The position numbers and the translations under genes are program-made. The notes under the pieces are model-generated. The model was not told the DNA's origin, ran no database searches, and saw only the letters and a list, made by a program, of their open reading frames with translations. A stretch of 64,000 bases of DNA, taken from contig NZ_FQWF01000001.1 in the NCBI RefSeq assembly GCF_900129585.1, forward strand, positions 310,001-374,000, written 5' to 3'. Position 1 is the stretch's first letter. Every line of letters begins with the position of its first letter. Shown piece by piece: positions 16,952 to 24,682 of this stretch. This stretch comes from Flavobacterium micromati. GTDB taxonomy: Bacteria; Bacteroidota; Bacteroidia; Flavobacteriales; Flavobacteriaceae.

Positions 16952-17353
16952 TTATTTTATTTCTTGACATAATTCTATTAAAACTCCATTGGTGCTTTTA
17001 GGATGTAAAAAAGCAACTAACTTATTATCAGCTCCTTTTTTAGGGACGTCATTAAGGACAATAAATCCCTCTTCTTTCAAACGCGCAATCTCTGCGGTGA
17101 TATCCTCAACATCAAATGCAATGTGATGAATCCCCTCTCCCTTTTTTTCTAAGAATTTTGCGATTGGACTTTCAGGATTTGTAGCAGCAAGTAACTCAAT
17201 TTTGTTTGGTCCGCTTTTAAAAAAGGAGGTTGAAACGCCTTCACTTTCAACTTCTTCATGTTTATAAGCGGAAGCGCCAAAAAGTTTTTCGAAAACTAAA
17301 TTTGATACTTCTAAGTCTTTCACAGCAATTCCAATATGTTCTATCTTCCTCAT
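16952..17353 (-). CDS. mce: Methylmalonyl-CoA epimerase
   Basis: Interconverts the (R) and (S) forms of methylmalonyl-CoA in propionate/succinyl-CoA metabolism. It is a single vicinal-oxygen-chelate domain of ~133 residues. MRKIEHIGIAVKDLE carries the first metal His, the middle has GIHHIAFDVEDI, and the C-terminal strand GVLIELCQ supplies the metal Glu. I chose ATG 17353 (MRKIEH) over the upstream in-frame ATG at 17365, since homologues begin at the conserved KIEHIGIAV. It stands alone, between the tRNA and the divergent lipoprotein gene. Confidence 0.93.
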   Translation of the reverse strand: MRKIEHIGIAVKDLEVSNLVFEKLFGASAYKHEEVESEGVSTSFFKSGPNKIELLAATNPESPIAKFLEKKGEGIHHIAFDVEDITAEIARLKEEGFIVLNDVPKKGADNKLVAFLHPKSTNGVLIELCQEIK

Positions 17354-17546
17354 AATACGTAGCATTGATTTATACGTTACTTCAAAATCAAATTGGTAAG
17401 CGAACCTGTTTGACTTTTTTTTGCCGTAAAAATAAACATTAAATAAAAATAATTAAAGCATTCTTACAGTAAGTTAAAATATAGCGATCATAATATTGCT
17501 GTAAAAATTTCGCTCGCATGATTTATAATTGTTATTTTGTAGATTT

Positions 17547-17554
17547 TAATTTTG
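17547..17554 (+). promoter_or_regulatory. -7 element close to lipoprotein start
   Basis: TAATTTTG matches TAnnTTTG and ends 5 bases before the preferred ATG at 17560. That would give a leaderless transcript. No well-spaced -33 TTG (the nearest is 15 bases upstream), so this is tentative. Confidence 0.35.
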
Positions 17555-17559
17555 AAACC

Positions 17560-19212
17560 ATGCTTAAAAATAATTTTAAATATACCATCTTTATTTTCCT
17601 TTTTATTATTTTTAGTTGTGCCAAAAGAGGCTCTATAACTGGCGGTCTAAAAGACACAATTGCACCGGTTTTGAAAATTAGTTTCCCAGAAAATTTTAAA
17701 ACTAATTTTACAGGAAATCAAATTAAGTTAGTATTTGACGAAAATATTAAATTAAAAGATTTAAACAAACAATTGATTGTTTCACCACCTATGAAAACTG
17801 AGCCAACTGTTCTTCTTACAACAGTGTCAAAAACAATTACAATAAAAATAAAAGATACGCTTCAGCCCAATACGACTTATAGTTTTAATTTTGGTCAAAG
17901 CATCGCTGATAATAATGAAGGAAATCCCTACAGCCAGTTTAAATATGTTTTTTCCACTGGTAATTTCATCGATTCTCTAAGTTTGAATGGAACTATAAAA
18001 AGCGCTTACGACAAAGAAGTCGAATCATTCGTGTCGGTTATGCTGTATGAAGTCAACGAGAATTTTACAGATTCCATCGTTTATAAAGAAACGCCTAGAT
18101 ACATAACTAATACGTTGGATAGTTTAAAATCATTTCGTCTTGAAAATTTAAAAGCTGGAAAATACCTTCTTGTGGCGTTAAAAGATTTAAACAACAATAA
18201 CAAATACAATCCAAAGACCGATAAAATTGGTTTTTATCGTGACTTTGTGACGATACCAACTGATGCAACACCAGAGTTATCATTGTTTAAAGAGGAAATA
18301 CCTTTTAAAGCTTTTAAACCCGTCCAGGCGTCTGGAAATCGGCTTTTTTTGGGTTATGAAGGTGTGGTGAATGCGAACGCAACCAAACCACAAATTACAT
18401 TGAAAGACAATGATGTCATGCTATTAAGTCTTGCCACAAAAGTTCTTCAAAAAGATTCGCTTCAAATTTGGTATAAACCCATCAAAGCTGATTCTTTAAA
18501 TTTGGCTGTAGCCAAAGAAAAGTACAGCAATAATTTTACTTTTAAAATCAAAAATCAAAAAAAGGACACATTGGATATATCTGCTATGCAATCCAACGAA
18601 CTGAAATTTACAGATCGTTTTACCTTAGAAAGTACCACTCCGTTAATTGCAATTGATAATTCAAAAATAAATGTAGTTAATAACGCAAAAATTAAGGTGC
18701 CTTTCACAACTGAATATGACGAATTTAACCAAAGGATTTTCTTTGATTTCCAGAAAGAACCTTCAGAAAATTATAATTTTTCACTTTTGCCTGGGGCTTT
18801 AAATGATTATTATGGAAAATCAAATGATACACTAAAATATAAAGTTTCAACTAAAAATACCTCTGATTATGGGAACTTAACTGTTGTGTTGCAAAACATA
18901 AAACAGTTTCCGGTCATTATTGAACTCACTGATTCAAAAGGTGATGTTGTTGCAACCGAATATACAGAGGAAAGTACAACAATAAATTTTAACTTAATTG
19001 ACCCAGCGCTTTATACATTGCGAGCTATTTACGACAGTAACAAAAATAAACTGTGGGATCCAGGCAATTACTTAGAAAAGCGACAACCCGAAGAAGTCAT
19101 TTATTTTTCCAAAGAACTAGACGTAAGAGCAAATTGGGATGTCAATCAAACATTTGACCTGAGTCTGCCTTATATTCCTGAAATAAAAAAGAAAGCAGTT
19201 AAAAAAAAGTAG
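17560..19212 (+). CDS. Ig-like domain outer-surface lipoprotein
   Basis: About 550 residues. I prefer ATG 17560 (MLKNNFKYTIFIFLFIIFSC), which gives a proper lipoprotein signal with lipobox Cys (FSCAKRG); the ATG at 17518 would add 14 residues before it. After the Cys is a Bacteroidota-type 'big-5' Ig-like module (KDTIAPVLKISFPEN ... IKLVFDENIKL ... TYSFNFGQSIADNNEGN). A second beta-rich region (FRLENLKAGKYLLVALKDLNNNNKYNP) resembles prealbumin-like folds, and a similar LRAIYDSNKNKLWDPG appears near the C-terminus. The tail is Lys-rich (KKKAVKKK). It is likely attached to the envelope; the ligand is unknown. It converges on the nitrilase gene. Confidence 0.85.
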   Translation: MLKNNFKYTIFIFLFIIFSCAKRGSITGGLKDTIAPVLKISFPENFKTNFTGNQIKLVFDENIKLKDLNKQLIVSPPMKTEPTVLLTTVSKTITIKIKDTLQPNTTYSFNFGQSIADNNEGNPYSQFKYVFSTGNFIDSLSLNGTIKSAYDKEVESFVSVMLYEVNENFTDSIVYKETPRYITNTLDSLKSFRLENLKAGKYLLVALKDLNNNNKYNPKTDKIGFYRDFVTIPTDATPELSLFKEEIPFKAFKPVQASGNRLFLGYEGVVNANATKPQITLKDNDVMLLSLATKVLQKDSLQIWYKPIKADSLNLAVAKEKYSNNFTFKIKNQKKDTLDISAMQSNELKFTDRFTLESTTPLIAIDNSKINVVNNAKIKVPFTTEYDEFNQRIFFDFQKEPSENYNFSLLPGALNDYYGKSNDTLKYKVSTKNTSDYGNLTVVLQNIKQFPVIIELTDSKGDVVATEYTEESTTINFNLIDPALYTLRAIYDSNKNKLWDPGNYLEKRQPEEVIYFSKELDVRANWDVNQTFDLSLPYIPEIKKKAVKKK

Positions 19213-19216
19213 AATT

Positions 19217-19987
19217 TTATCGCTTTTCGATTCTAAAATTATCTTTATCATTCAAGAATCCCAGTTTTTGTCGCATTTCAATCATTTTGTCTTTTTTGAG
19301 AGATACAAAAAGTAAACCTTCAACTTCTTCTGGCTGCAAAACATAGTCTCCAAGAAAATCTACTACTTGTGAGTGACCTATATATTCATGCCCGTTTGCA
19401 TCAGTACCTATTCTATTTACACCAACGGTATAACTCATGTTTTCTATAGCTCGAGCTTTCAATAGTGCATCCCATGCATTAATTCTGATTTTTGGCCAAT
19501 TGGCCACATACAGCAACAAATCATATTCTTCATGATTGCGGGAAAATGCCGGAAAACGCAAATCGTAACAAATAAGCGGACAAATTTTCCAACCTAAATA
19601 GTTAACCACTATTTTTTGGTTGCCGCTAGTATACAGTTTGTCTTCTCCAGCCAAAGTAAATAAATGACGTTTATCATAAAACTGAAGATCTCCAGATGGA
19701 AAGACAAAAACTAATCTATTGTAGAAATTTCCATCCTCTTTAATTACTAAACTTCCAGTAATTGCGCAGTTGTTGGCTTTCGCTAAAGCTTGTAGCCACA
19801 GCATTGTTACTCCATCCATAGCTTCAGCAACGCGCTCAGGATTCATAGTAAAGCCACTCGTAAACATTTCAGGTAAAATAATAAGATCTATTGATTCAGA
19901 AATTGATTCAATCTTATTGGTGAGAATAATTCTGTTTTGAGATGGATTTTCCCATGATAGCTGGGTTTGGATCAGCGCTATTTTCAT
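19217..19987 (-). CDS. Nitrilase-superfamily amidase (omega-amidase, YafV-like), intact copy
   Basis: 256-residue carbon-nitrogen hydrolase. The Glu-Lys-Cys catalytic triad is complete: Glu40 (LPEMFTSGF), Lys106 (YDKRHLF) and Cys140 (LICYDLRFP). Family members of this length act as omega-amidases on alpha-ketoglutaramate or ketosuccinamate and repair metabolites. A second, truncated copy lies at 28111-28625. The two are about 95% identical at DNA level over ~318 bases in the middle but clearly different over the first ~37 codons. This copy is intact and probably the functional one. Confidence 0.93.
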   Translation of the reverse strand: MKIALIQTQLSWENPSQNRIILTNKIESISESIDLIILPEMFTSGFTMNPERVAEAMDGVTMLWLQALAKANNCAITGSLVIKEDGNFYNRLVFVFPSGDLQFYDKRHLFTLAGEDKLYTSGNQKIVVNYLGWKICPLICYDLRFPAFSRNHEEYDLLLYVANWPKIRINAWDALLKARAIENMSYTVGVNRIGTDANGHEYIGHSQVVDFLGDYVLQPEEVEGLLFVSLKKDKMIEMRQKLGFLNDKDNFRIEKR

Positions 19988-20605
19988 TGTTTTATAATAA
20001 ACTTAAAAGGTTTCAAACTTTGATAGGATTGTAATTTATTACGGCTTTTATTGTTTTGTTGAAAAGTACTAAAATCTTTAAGATTTTCTTTTAGAATTCA
20101 AAAAAATTTTCGAAGTCCTTTCAACGTATTTTAAAAAGTGATGCCTACTATTTAAAGCATTAATAATTTTGACAGAGAATTTATTTTTAAAATTTAATTA
20201 TCTGACAATCAATTATAACTAAATTATTATAATTAGATGGTGTTTTTTATTTGAGATTCATTTGATAAGTCAGTCTCCTTACACTTAAACGCTTTTATAA
20301 TAGTACTGCTAATTTTCTTATACATTGCCCTTTCATTTAATAAACAAATCCAGCGTAAACGACAAACATCAAGTTTTTTTTAAAATGTTAAATTTGAAAA
20401 AAGGTTATTTAAAAATTAGAATTTATACTTGTTGCGTATTTCGATACGAAAAAGGTGATTTATGTGATGTAATAACTATCTTTATTTGATCTACTTTTAA
20501 AAAACAGGGTGTTTTATAACCATGTAACGAATGATGTAAACTCGCTTTCGTTCTTAAAAATATTTATTAAAAACAATAATTACCTCTTTGTGTTTTGTAA
20601 TTGTA
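19988..20605. other. 618-base AT-rich intergenic region
   Basis: This gap lies between the intact nitrilase gene and the decayed TPR gene. I see no long open frame on either strand, no tRNA and no repeat. A small hairpin with a TTCG tetraloop (CGTAT-TTCG-ATACG) is at 20435-20448. The gap may hold further decayed coding sequence of the sigma-factor operon, but nothing is recognisable. Confidence 0.5.
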
Positions 20606-21067
20606 TCAGTGACATACTTTTAGTAAATAGCGCATCATCATCTTAACACGATTTATATAAATTAGAAAACGATTCATGCAATTAAGCGTCGAACACTGTA
20701 GATCTGAGTTCTCAATGTTTTCGCCTCTTGATGTCAGGAAAACTATGTTTGGATAAAATTGCCAAAACAAAATTTCTATGTTAAATGATTGATTAAACAA
20801 ATTAAAAGCACCATCCAAAAAAAGACTAAACTATCGGCTGCATAAGAGACTTACACCGGTTTTTTGATTTTTCTTGTTTTCAAACGATTGAAGTATTTCT
20901 TTTAAAATCTTACGCTCATTCAGTGTGATTGCTTTTTTTACGTTTCGTTGAAAAGCCACTTCTTCGGCAAAATCGACATCGATTTGAAGATAGTAATCAA
21001 AATTTATTTTATCCTCTTTGCTCAGACTGTTTTCAAAATAATCGAGAATTAATTGATCTTGATTCAT
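20606..21067 (-). pseudogene. Decayed partner gene of ECF sigma factor (anti-sigma/TPR-type)
   Basis: The first 78 residues are open (MNQDQLILDYFENSLSKED ... EVAFQRNVKKAI ... LKEILQSFEN). They match the cytoplasmic start of Bacteroidota membrane-anchored TPR or anti-sigma-like proteins. The frame stops at a TAG where a membrane helix would be expected. After the stop the same frame still encodes recognisable remnants (FNLFNQS, FYPNIVFLTSRGENIENSDL), resembling the post-membrane segment of such proteins. No complete TPR domain follows. I call it a degraded gene rather than a 78-residue protein plus a separate 70-residue one. It lies 3 bases downstream of the sigma factor gene. Confidence 0.65.
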
Positions 21068-21070
21068 TAT

Positions 21071-21616
21071 TTAAATTTTAGCTAGAACTTTTAGTTGTTT
21101 TAAACATCTAGATTTTTGACTTTTTAGGACATCTTTATTTATATATCCTAAATCAGATAAGATTTCGTCTAATCTTTTTTCTTCATAATAAAAAAGGCGC
21201 AACAATTTTCTGCATTGTTCGCCTAGTTTCCCAAAACCTTTTTGTAGTTCAATTATTTGTAAATTAATTCTTTCTTCGTTATATTCCTCATACATCACTT
21301 CAACTTCTTCACACTCATCAAACGCACAATTTCTTGATTCTTTCTTAAATTTTTGAAAAATCATACACTTTCCGATTCCAAATAAATAAGTCGATAAACT
21401 ACTTTTTAAATCGTCAATTTTTCCTTTTTTCGCATTTTCAATTAGCGCAACAATGGCGTCTTGATAAATATCACAAATATCATCCGATTGTAAATTGTAT
21501 CTTTTAGCGAAAAGGAAGAAACCAATTTTATTTTCATCGTAAAAATCACGAATGGCTTTCTCATCATTTTTCTTTAGTGATTCAATCAAATAATTGAGTT
21601 TAATCATTTGTAGCAT
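21071..21616 (-). CDS. ECF-type RNA polymerase sigma factor
   Basis: 181-residue sigma-70-family extracytoplasmic-function factor. Region 2 is at about 10-95 (FAKRYNLQSDDICDIYQDAIVAL) and region 4 at about 120-178, ending in the helix-turn-helix-like DEILSDLGYINKDVLKSQKSRCLKQL. The start may be the first Met or the one three codons later. It has no proper anti-sigma gene: the gene directly downstream is decayed. It is transcribed away from the OmpA-like genes, about 100 bases from the first of them. Regulation of those genes by this factor is plausible but unproven. Confidence 0.88.
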   Translation of the reverse strand: MLQMIKLNYLIESLKKNDEKAIRDFYDENKIGFFLFAKRYNLQSDDICDIYQDAIVALIENAKKGKIDDLKSSLSTYLFGIGKCMIFQKFKKESRNCAFDECEEVEVMYEEYNEERINLQIIELQKGFGKLGEQCRKLLRLFYYEEKRLDEILSDLGYINKDVLKSQKSRCLKQLKVLAKI

Positions 21617-21718
21617 TTTTATAGAGAAGTAAATAAAGCTAATTTATAAAATTTTTGTTAAATAATGTTTACTTTTTCTAAGATCTTTCACTAATTAAAA
21701 AACACTAACTACTTAGTT

Positions 21719-22714
21719 ATGACAAATTTAGCAATTATAATCGTTTTAATGCTGAGCTATCTTTCACTTATGGCGCAACAGACTGTAGGTGGCAAAGTCA
21801 TAAAAAATTCAAAAGATCAAACTTACAATTGGGGGGAACGTAAGGGCAGTGAAACCGTTGACGAAGCTTTGGACAAGGTAGAAAATAAATTAAAAAATAT
21901 CTTTAAAAAGAAAGACGAAAAGAAAAAAGAAGTAGCTCAAGACGACTCACAAAATTCTATAAATGATGCCAACCAAGGACAATCTTCTTCTAGTTCAACA
22001 AAAAAATCGTCTTCAAAACCTAATAAAAAGAATTCTAAATTCGATTTTGAACTAGGTCAAAAACAGCCTAACTTCGATCATTTTTCTACAACCAGCGTCA
22101 GCGATTTTCCATTAGATAGGAACACTAATTCTTCGGCTCAAATTACAACGCTGAACGATAATAGTCAAAAATGGCTTTCTATGACAAAAGATGGTTATTT
22201 TCAACCTGATTTTGTTACAAATATGCCTGATAATTTTACGTTAGAGTTCGATATCATTATGTGCTTCCAAAGCTCCAATGTTTTAGATTACCAATTCTTT
22301 ATATCGCCTTCTAAAAATCCTAATAAAGATTTGGCTAACCATTATCCTGAAAATTATTTCCAATTCAACTGGACGGGTTGTTCTCAATCCGCGGGATTTA
22401 CATTAGTAGAAAAAGACGAAACAATCAGTTCAAATAATAGACTTGTAATTCCTGAATTGTCGTGCAATGATAGTTCTAATTAAGGTACTATTTCTAAGTT
22501 TTCAATTTGGAGACAAAACGGAAGACTTCGCATTTATATTAATGAAAATAAGATAATTGATTTGCCCCAAGTATTTGATGCAAAACAAAAATACAACATT
22601 TTTAAAATTGGAGTAAGTCAAATGAATTTCGCCAATGGCAGAGAAAATGACGATGAATTTTTTCAGCCTACACCACTATTGCAACCACCAGATTTGGGGA
22701 TGCAACAACGCTAG
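21719..22714 (+). pseudogene. OmpA-type exported protein gene broken by an in-frame stop
   Basis: Translation runs 254 residues: signal peptide ending SLMAQ, then NW/KFDF-type N-terminal segments, a Ser/Lys-rich linker, and the beginning of a LamG-like jelly-roll (MPDNFTLEFDIIM). It meets TAA at 22481. The same frame then continues for 76 sense codons (ISKFSIWRQNGRLRIYINE ... FKIGVSQMNFANGREND) before TAG at 22712. This matches the corresponding part of the next gene (VHVSMSVQGKRFRMWWNDRK). So the TAA is a nonsense mutation in a longer gene. The C-terminal OmpA domain present in the neighbour is missing, so the 3' end is also deleted. Confidence 0.78.
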
Positions 22715-22754
22715 TAAAAAAATAAAATCTAACTCAATTAATAAAACTTTAACA

Positions 22755-24620
22755 ATGAAAAAGTATCTTCTATTCCCAGTGTTTTTTTTGGTGTTTGCCG
22801 GTGCTAACGCACAATTTCTAAAAAAGTTAAAACAGAAAGCCGAACAAGCAGTCACAAAAAAAGTAGAGAAAGCATTCGAAAATAAGAACTCTGGAGATAT
22901 CCAAGTCGATAATACAAACGATAAAGCTGCTGCTACAGAAGAAAAAGCAAGCACTGGCACCAATAATTTAAAGGTTTATAGCAAGTTTGATTTTGTGCCT
23001 GGTTCCACGATTTTATATTTCGACAATTTCGAAAAAGACAACATCGGTGAAACACCCTTGGGATGGATAACCTCCAATTCTGCTGAAGTAGTCACCATTG
23101 ATGGGCTGGAGGGTAACTGGTTAAAGATGTCGTCTACCAGCGCCCAGCACATCACCCGAAACAAAAAGCAGAGCTGGGGCAATAACTTCACCATCGAGTT
23201 CGATCTGCTGATAGTGAAAAACAACTATGATCCGCGTATTGATATCAATCTTATAAATACGGGTGGCAATATGGTAACTGACGAAAATATCTTAAGAAAT
23301 GATAAAAAACCAGCTATTAACTTTTCTGCAATTGTGGGTGGGGATAATAAAAGCAGGGCAAGCTTGTACGCCTTCGATAAAAAATTATCAGATGTAATGG
23401 TTGAAAGTTTGCCTTATGGCAATGCTGTACCGGTACATGTAAGTATGAGCGTGCAGGGTAAACGCTTTCGCATGTGGTGGAACGACCGCAAATTGTATGA
23501 CCTTGCAGCCGTGAGTGAGGAGTACGTCCCTAACCAATTGCAGTTTGCATTTGGCAGTGTTGGTGGTTCAGAATTTTATATAAGTAATTTACGGGTAGCA
23601 AAAGATATTCCCGATACCCGCGCAAAATTCGAAGAAGGAAAATTAATAAGCAACCTTCTCTTTTACACAGGCACGGCCAAATTAAAACCGGAAAGCATGG
23701 GCGCGTTGCTTGACGTAAGCAAAATTTTAAAAGAAGCCACAACACCCGTAAAAATTGTTGGCCATACAGACAGCAACGGCGACGATGCAGCCAATCTAAA
23801 ACTATCGCAACAAAGAGCAGATGCTGTGAGGGAAATCTTGATGAGCCAGTACAACATTGATGAAAATAAATTAACAACCGAAGGCCAGGGCGAATCGCAA
23901 CCCATTGCTGATAACACATCGTATGAAGGCAAAGCACAGAACCGTCGGGTAGAATTTATTTTTAAACCAGGAGCTGACAAATATATTCCGCCAGCCGGAA
24001 CTTCTAAAAGTTCCATTAGTACCAACAAACCTAAAGCAGCAAGCCCAGCGCTATCATCTTCAGGTGCTGCAACTGTTGCGCTACAAAGTAAAATTCTTAC
24101 TATTAACCTACCTTATGCGCAATTTATGAAAACAGGCGAATCCAGTTACACCTTTATTGCCAGTATAGAAGAGGGCAACAGCAAAGAAAATTATGTCAAG
24201 ATAGAGTTGCGATCTATAAACCTCAGCTTTAAACCCGAAATATTTAATTTTGAGGAAAACAACAGAAAGAACCCTTTGTATGGCACAAAGAAATTTGCAG
24301 AAATTAGAAAAACTGAAGCTATTCTTCATTATGGCGCAGCACAAAAGCCATATATCTATCAGTTCTCTCCTGTTGTGGCAAATGGTCACATGGCAACATT
24401 CTACACTGAATCGCTAAGTCAAAAATTACCACCGGCATCTCCCAATTGTAAATTTGTGATAGAAAAGGTAGAAGATGGAAAAGCAAGCGGCTATTTTATA
24501 TCCGGGATCGTTGTTGAGGGTTTAAAACCTATCACAAAAGGCGATGGCATGCAGCAGACTTTCACAACGGGTTTTTCCGGTGAAATGAAATTTACTTTTA
24601 ACAATGTGCCTGTGTATTGA
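22755..24620 (+). CDS. OmpA-family protein with LamG-like domain
   Basis: I start at ATG 22755 (MKKYLLFPVFFLVFAGANAQ, a clear signal peptide); the longer frame would add 40 unrelated residues. The product is 621 residues. A helical segment (FLKKLKQKAEQAVTKKVEKAF) leads into a jelly-roll/LamG-like region (FVPGSTILYFDNFEKDN ... NFTIEFDLLI). A peptidoglycan-binding OmpA domain follows, with its motifs LLFYTGTAKLKPES, VGHTDSNGD, LSQQRADAVREIL, EGQGESQPI and NRRVEFIF. The C-terminal ~200-residue beta-rich domain is unknown. From about 23,000 the DNA is visibly richer in G+C than its surroundings, which suggests acquisition from another Bacteroidota lineage. It is a paralogue of the broken gene upstream. 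Confidence 0.88.
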   Translation: MKKYLLFPVFFLVFAGANAQFLKKLKQKAEQAVTKKVEKAFENKNSGDIQVDNTNDKAAATEEKASTGTNNLKVYSKFDFVPGSTILYFDNFEKDNIGETPLGWITSNSAEVVTIDGLEGNWLKMSSTSAQHITRNKKQSWGNNFTIEFDLLIVKNNYDPRIDINLINTGGNMVTDENILRNDKKPAINFSAIVGGDNKSRASLYAFDKKLSDVMVESLPYGNAVPVHVSMSVQGKRFRMWWNDRKLYDLAAVSEEYVPNQLQFAFGSVGGSEFYISNLRVAKDIPDTRAKFEEGKLISNLLFYTGTAKLKPESMGALLDVSKILKEATTPVKIVGHTDSNGDDAANLKLSQQRADAVREILMSQYNIDENKLTTEGQGESQPIADNTSYEGKAQNRRVEFIFKPGADKYIPPAGTSKSSISTNKPKAASPALSSSGAATVALQSKILTINLPYAQFMKTGESSYTFIASIEEGNSKENYVKIELRSINLSFKPEIFNFEENNRKNPLYGTKKFAEIRKTEAILHYGAAQKPYIYQFSPVVANGHMATFYTESLSQKLPPASPNCKFVIEKVEDGKASGYFISGIVVEGLKPITKGDGMQQTFTTGFSGEMKFTFNNVPVY

Positions 24621-24682
24621 ATAATTCCCATAAACAGAATAAATTGACAATAAAATTTAATGAATTTTTGTAAAATCATCTC

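Noticed and set aside
20606..20818. 70-residue frame as a separate gene
   Set aside because: Its sequence is the in-frame continuation of the decayed gene at 20831-21067 (FYPNIVFLTSRGEN). I treat both as one pseudogene.
22635..22754. Upstream extension of the OmpA gene
   Set aside because: The 40 extra residues overlap the tail of the broken paralogue in another frame, and the true signal peptide begins at ATG 22755.
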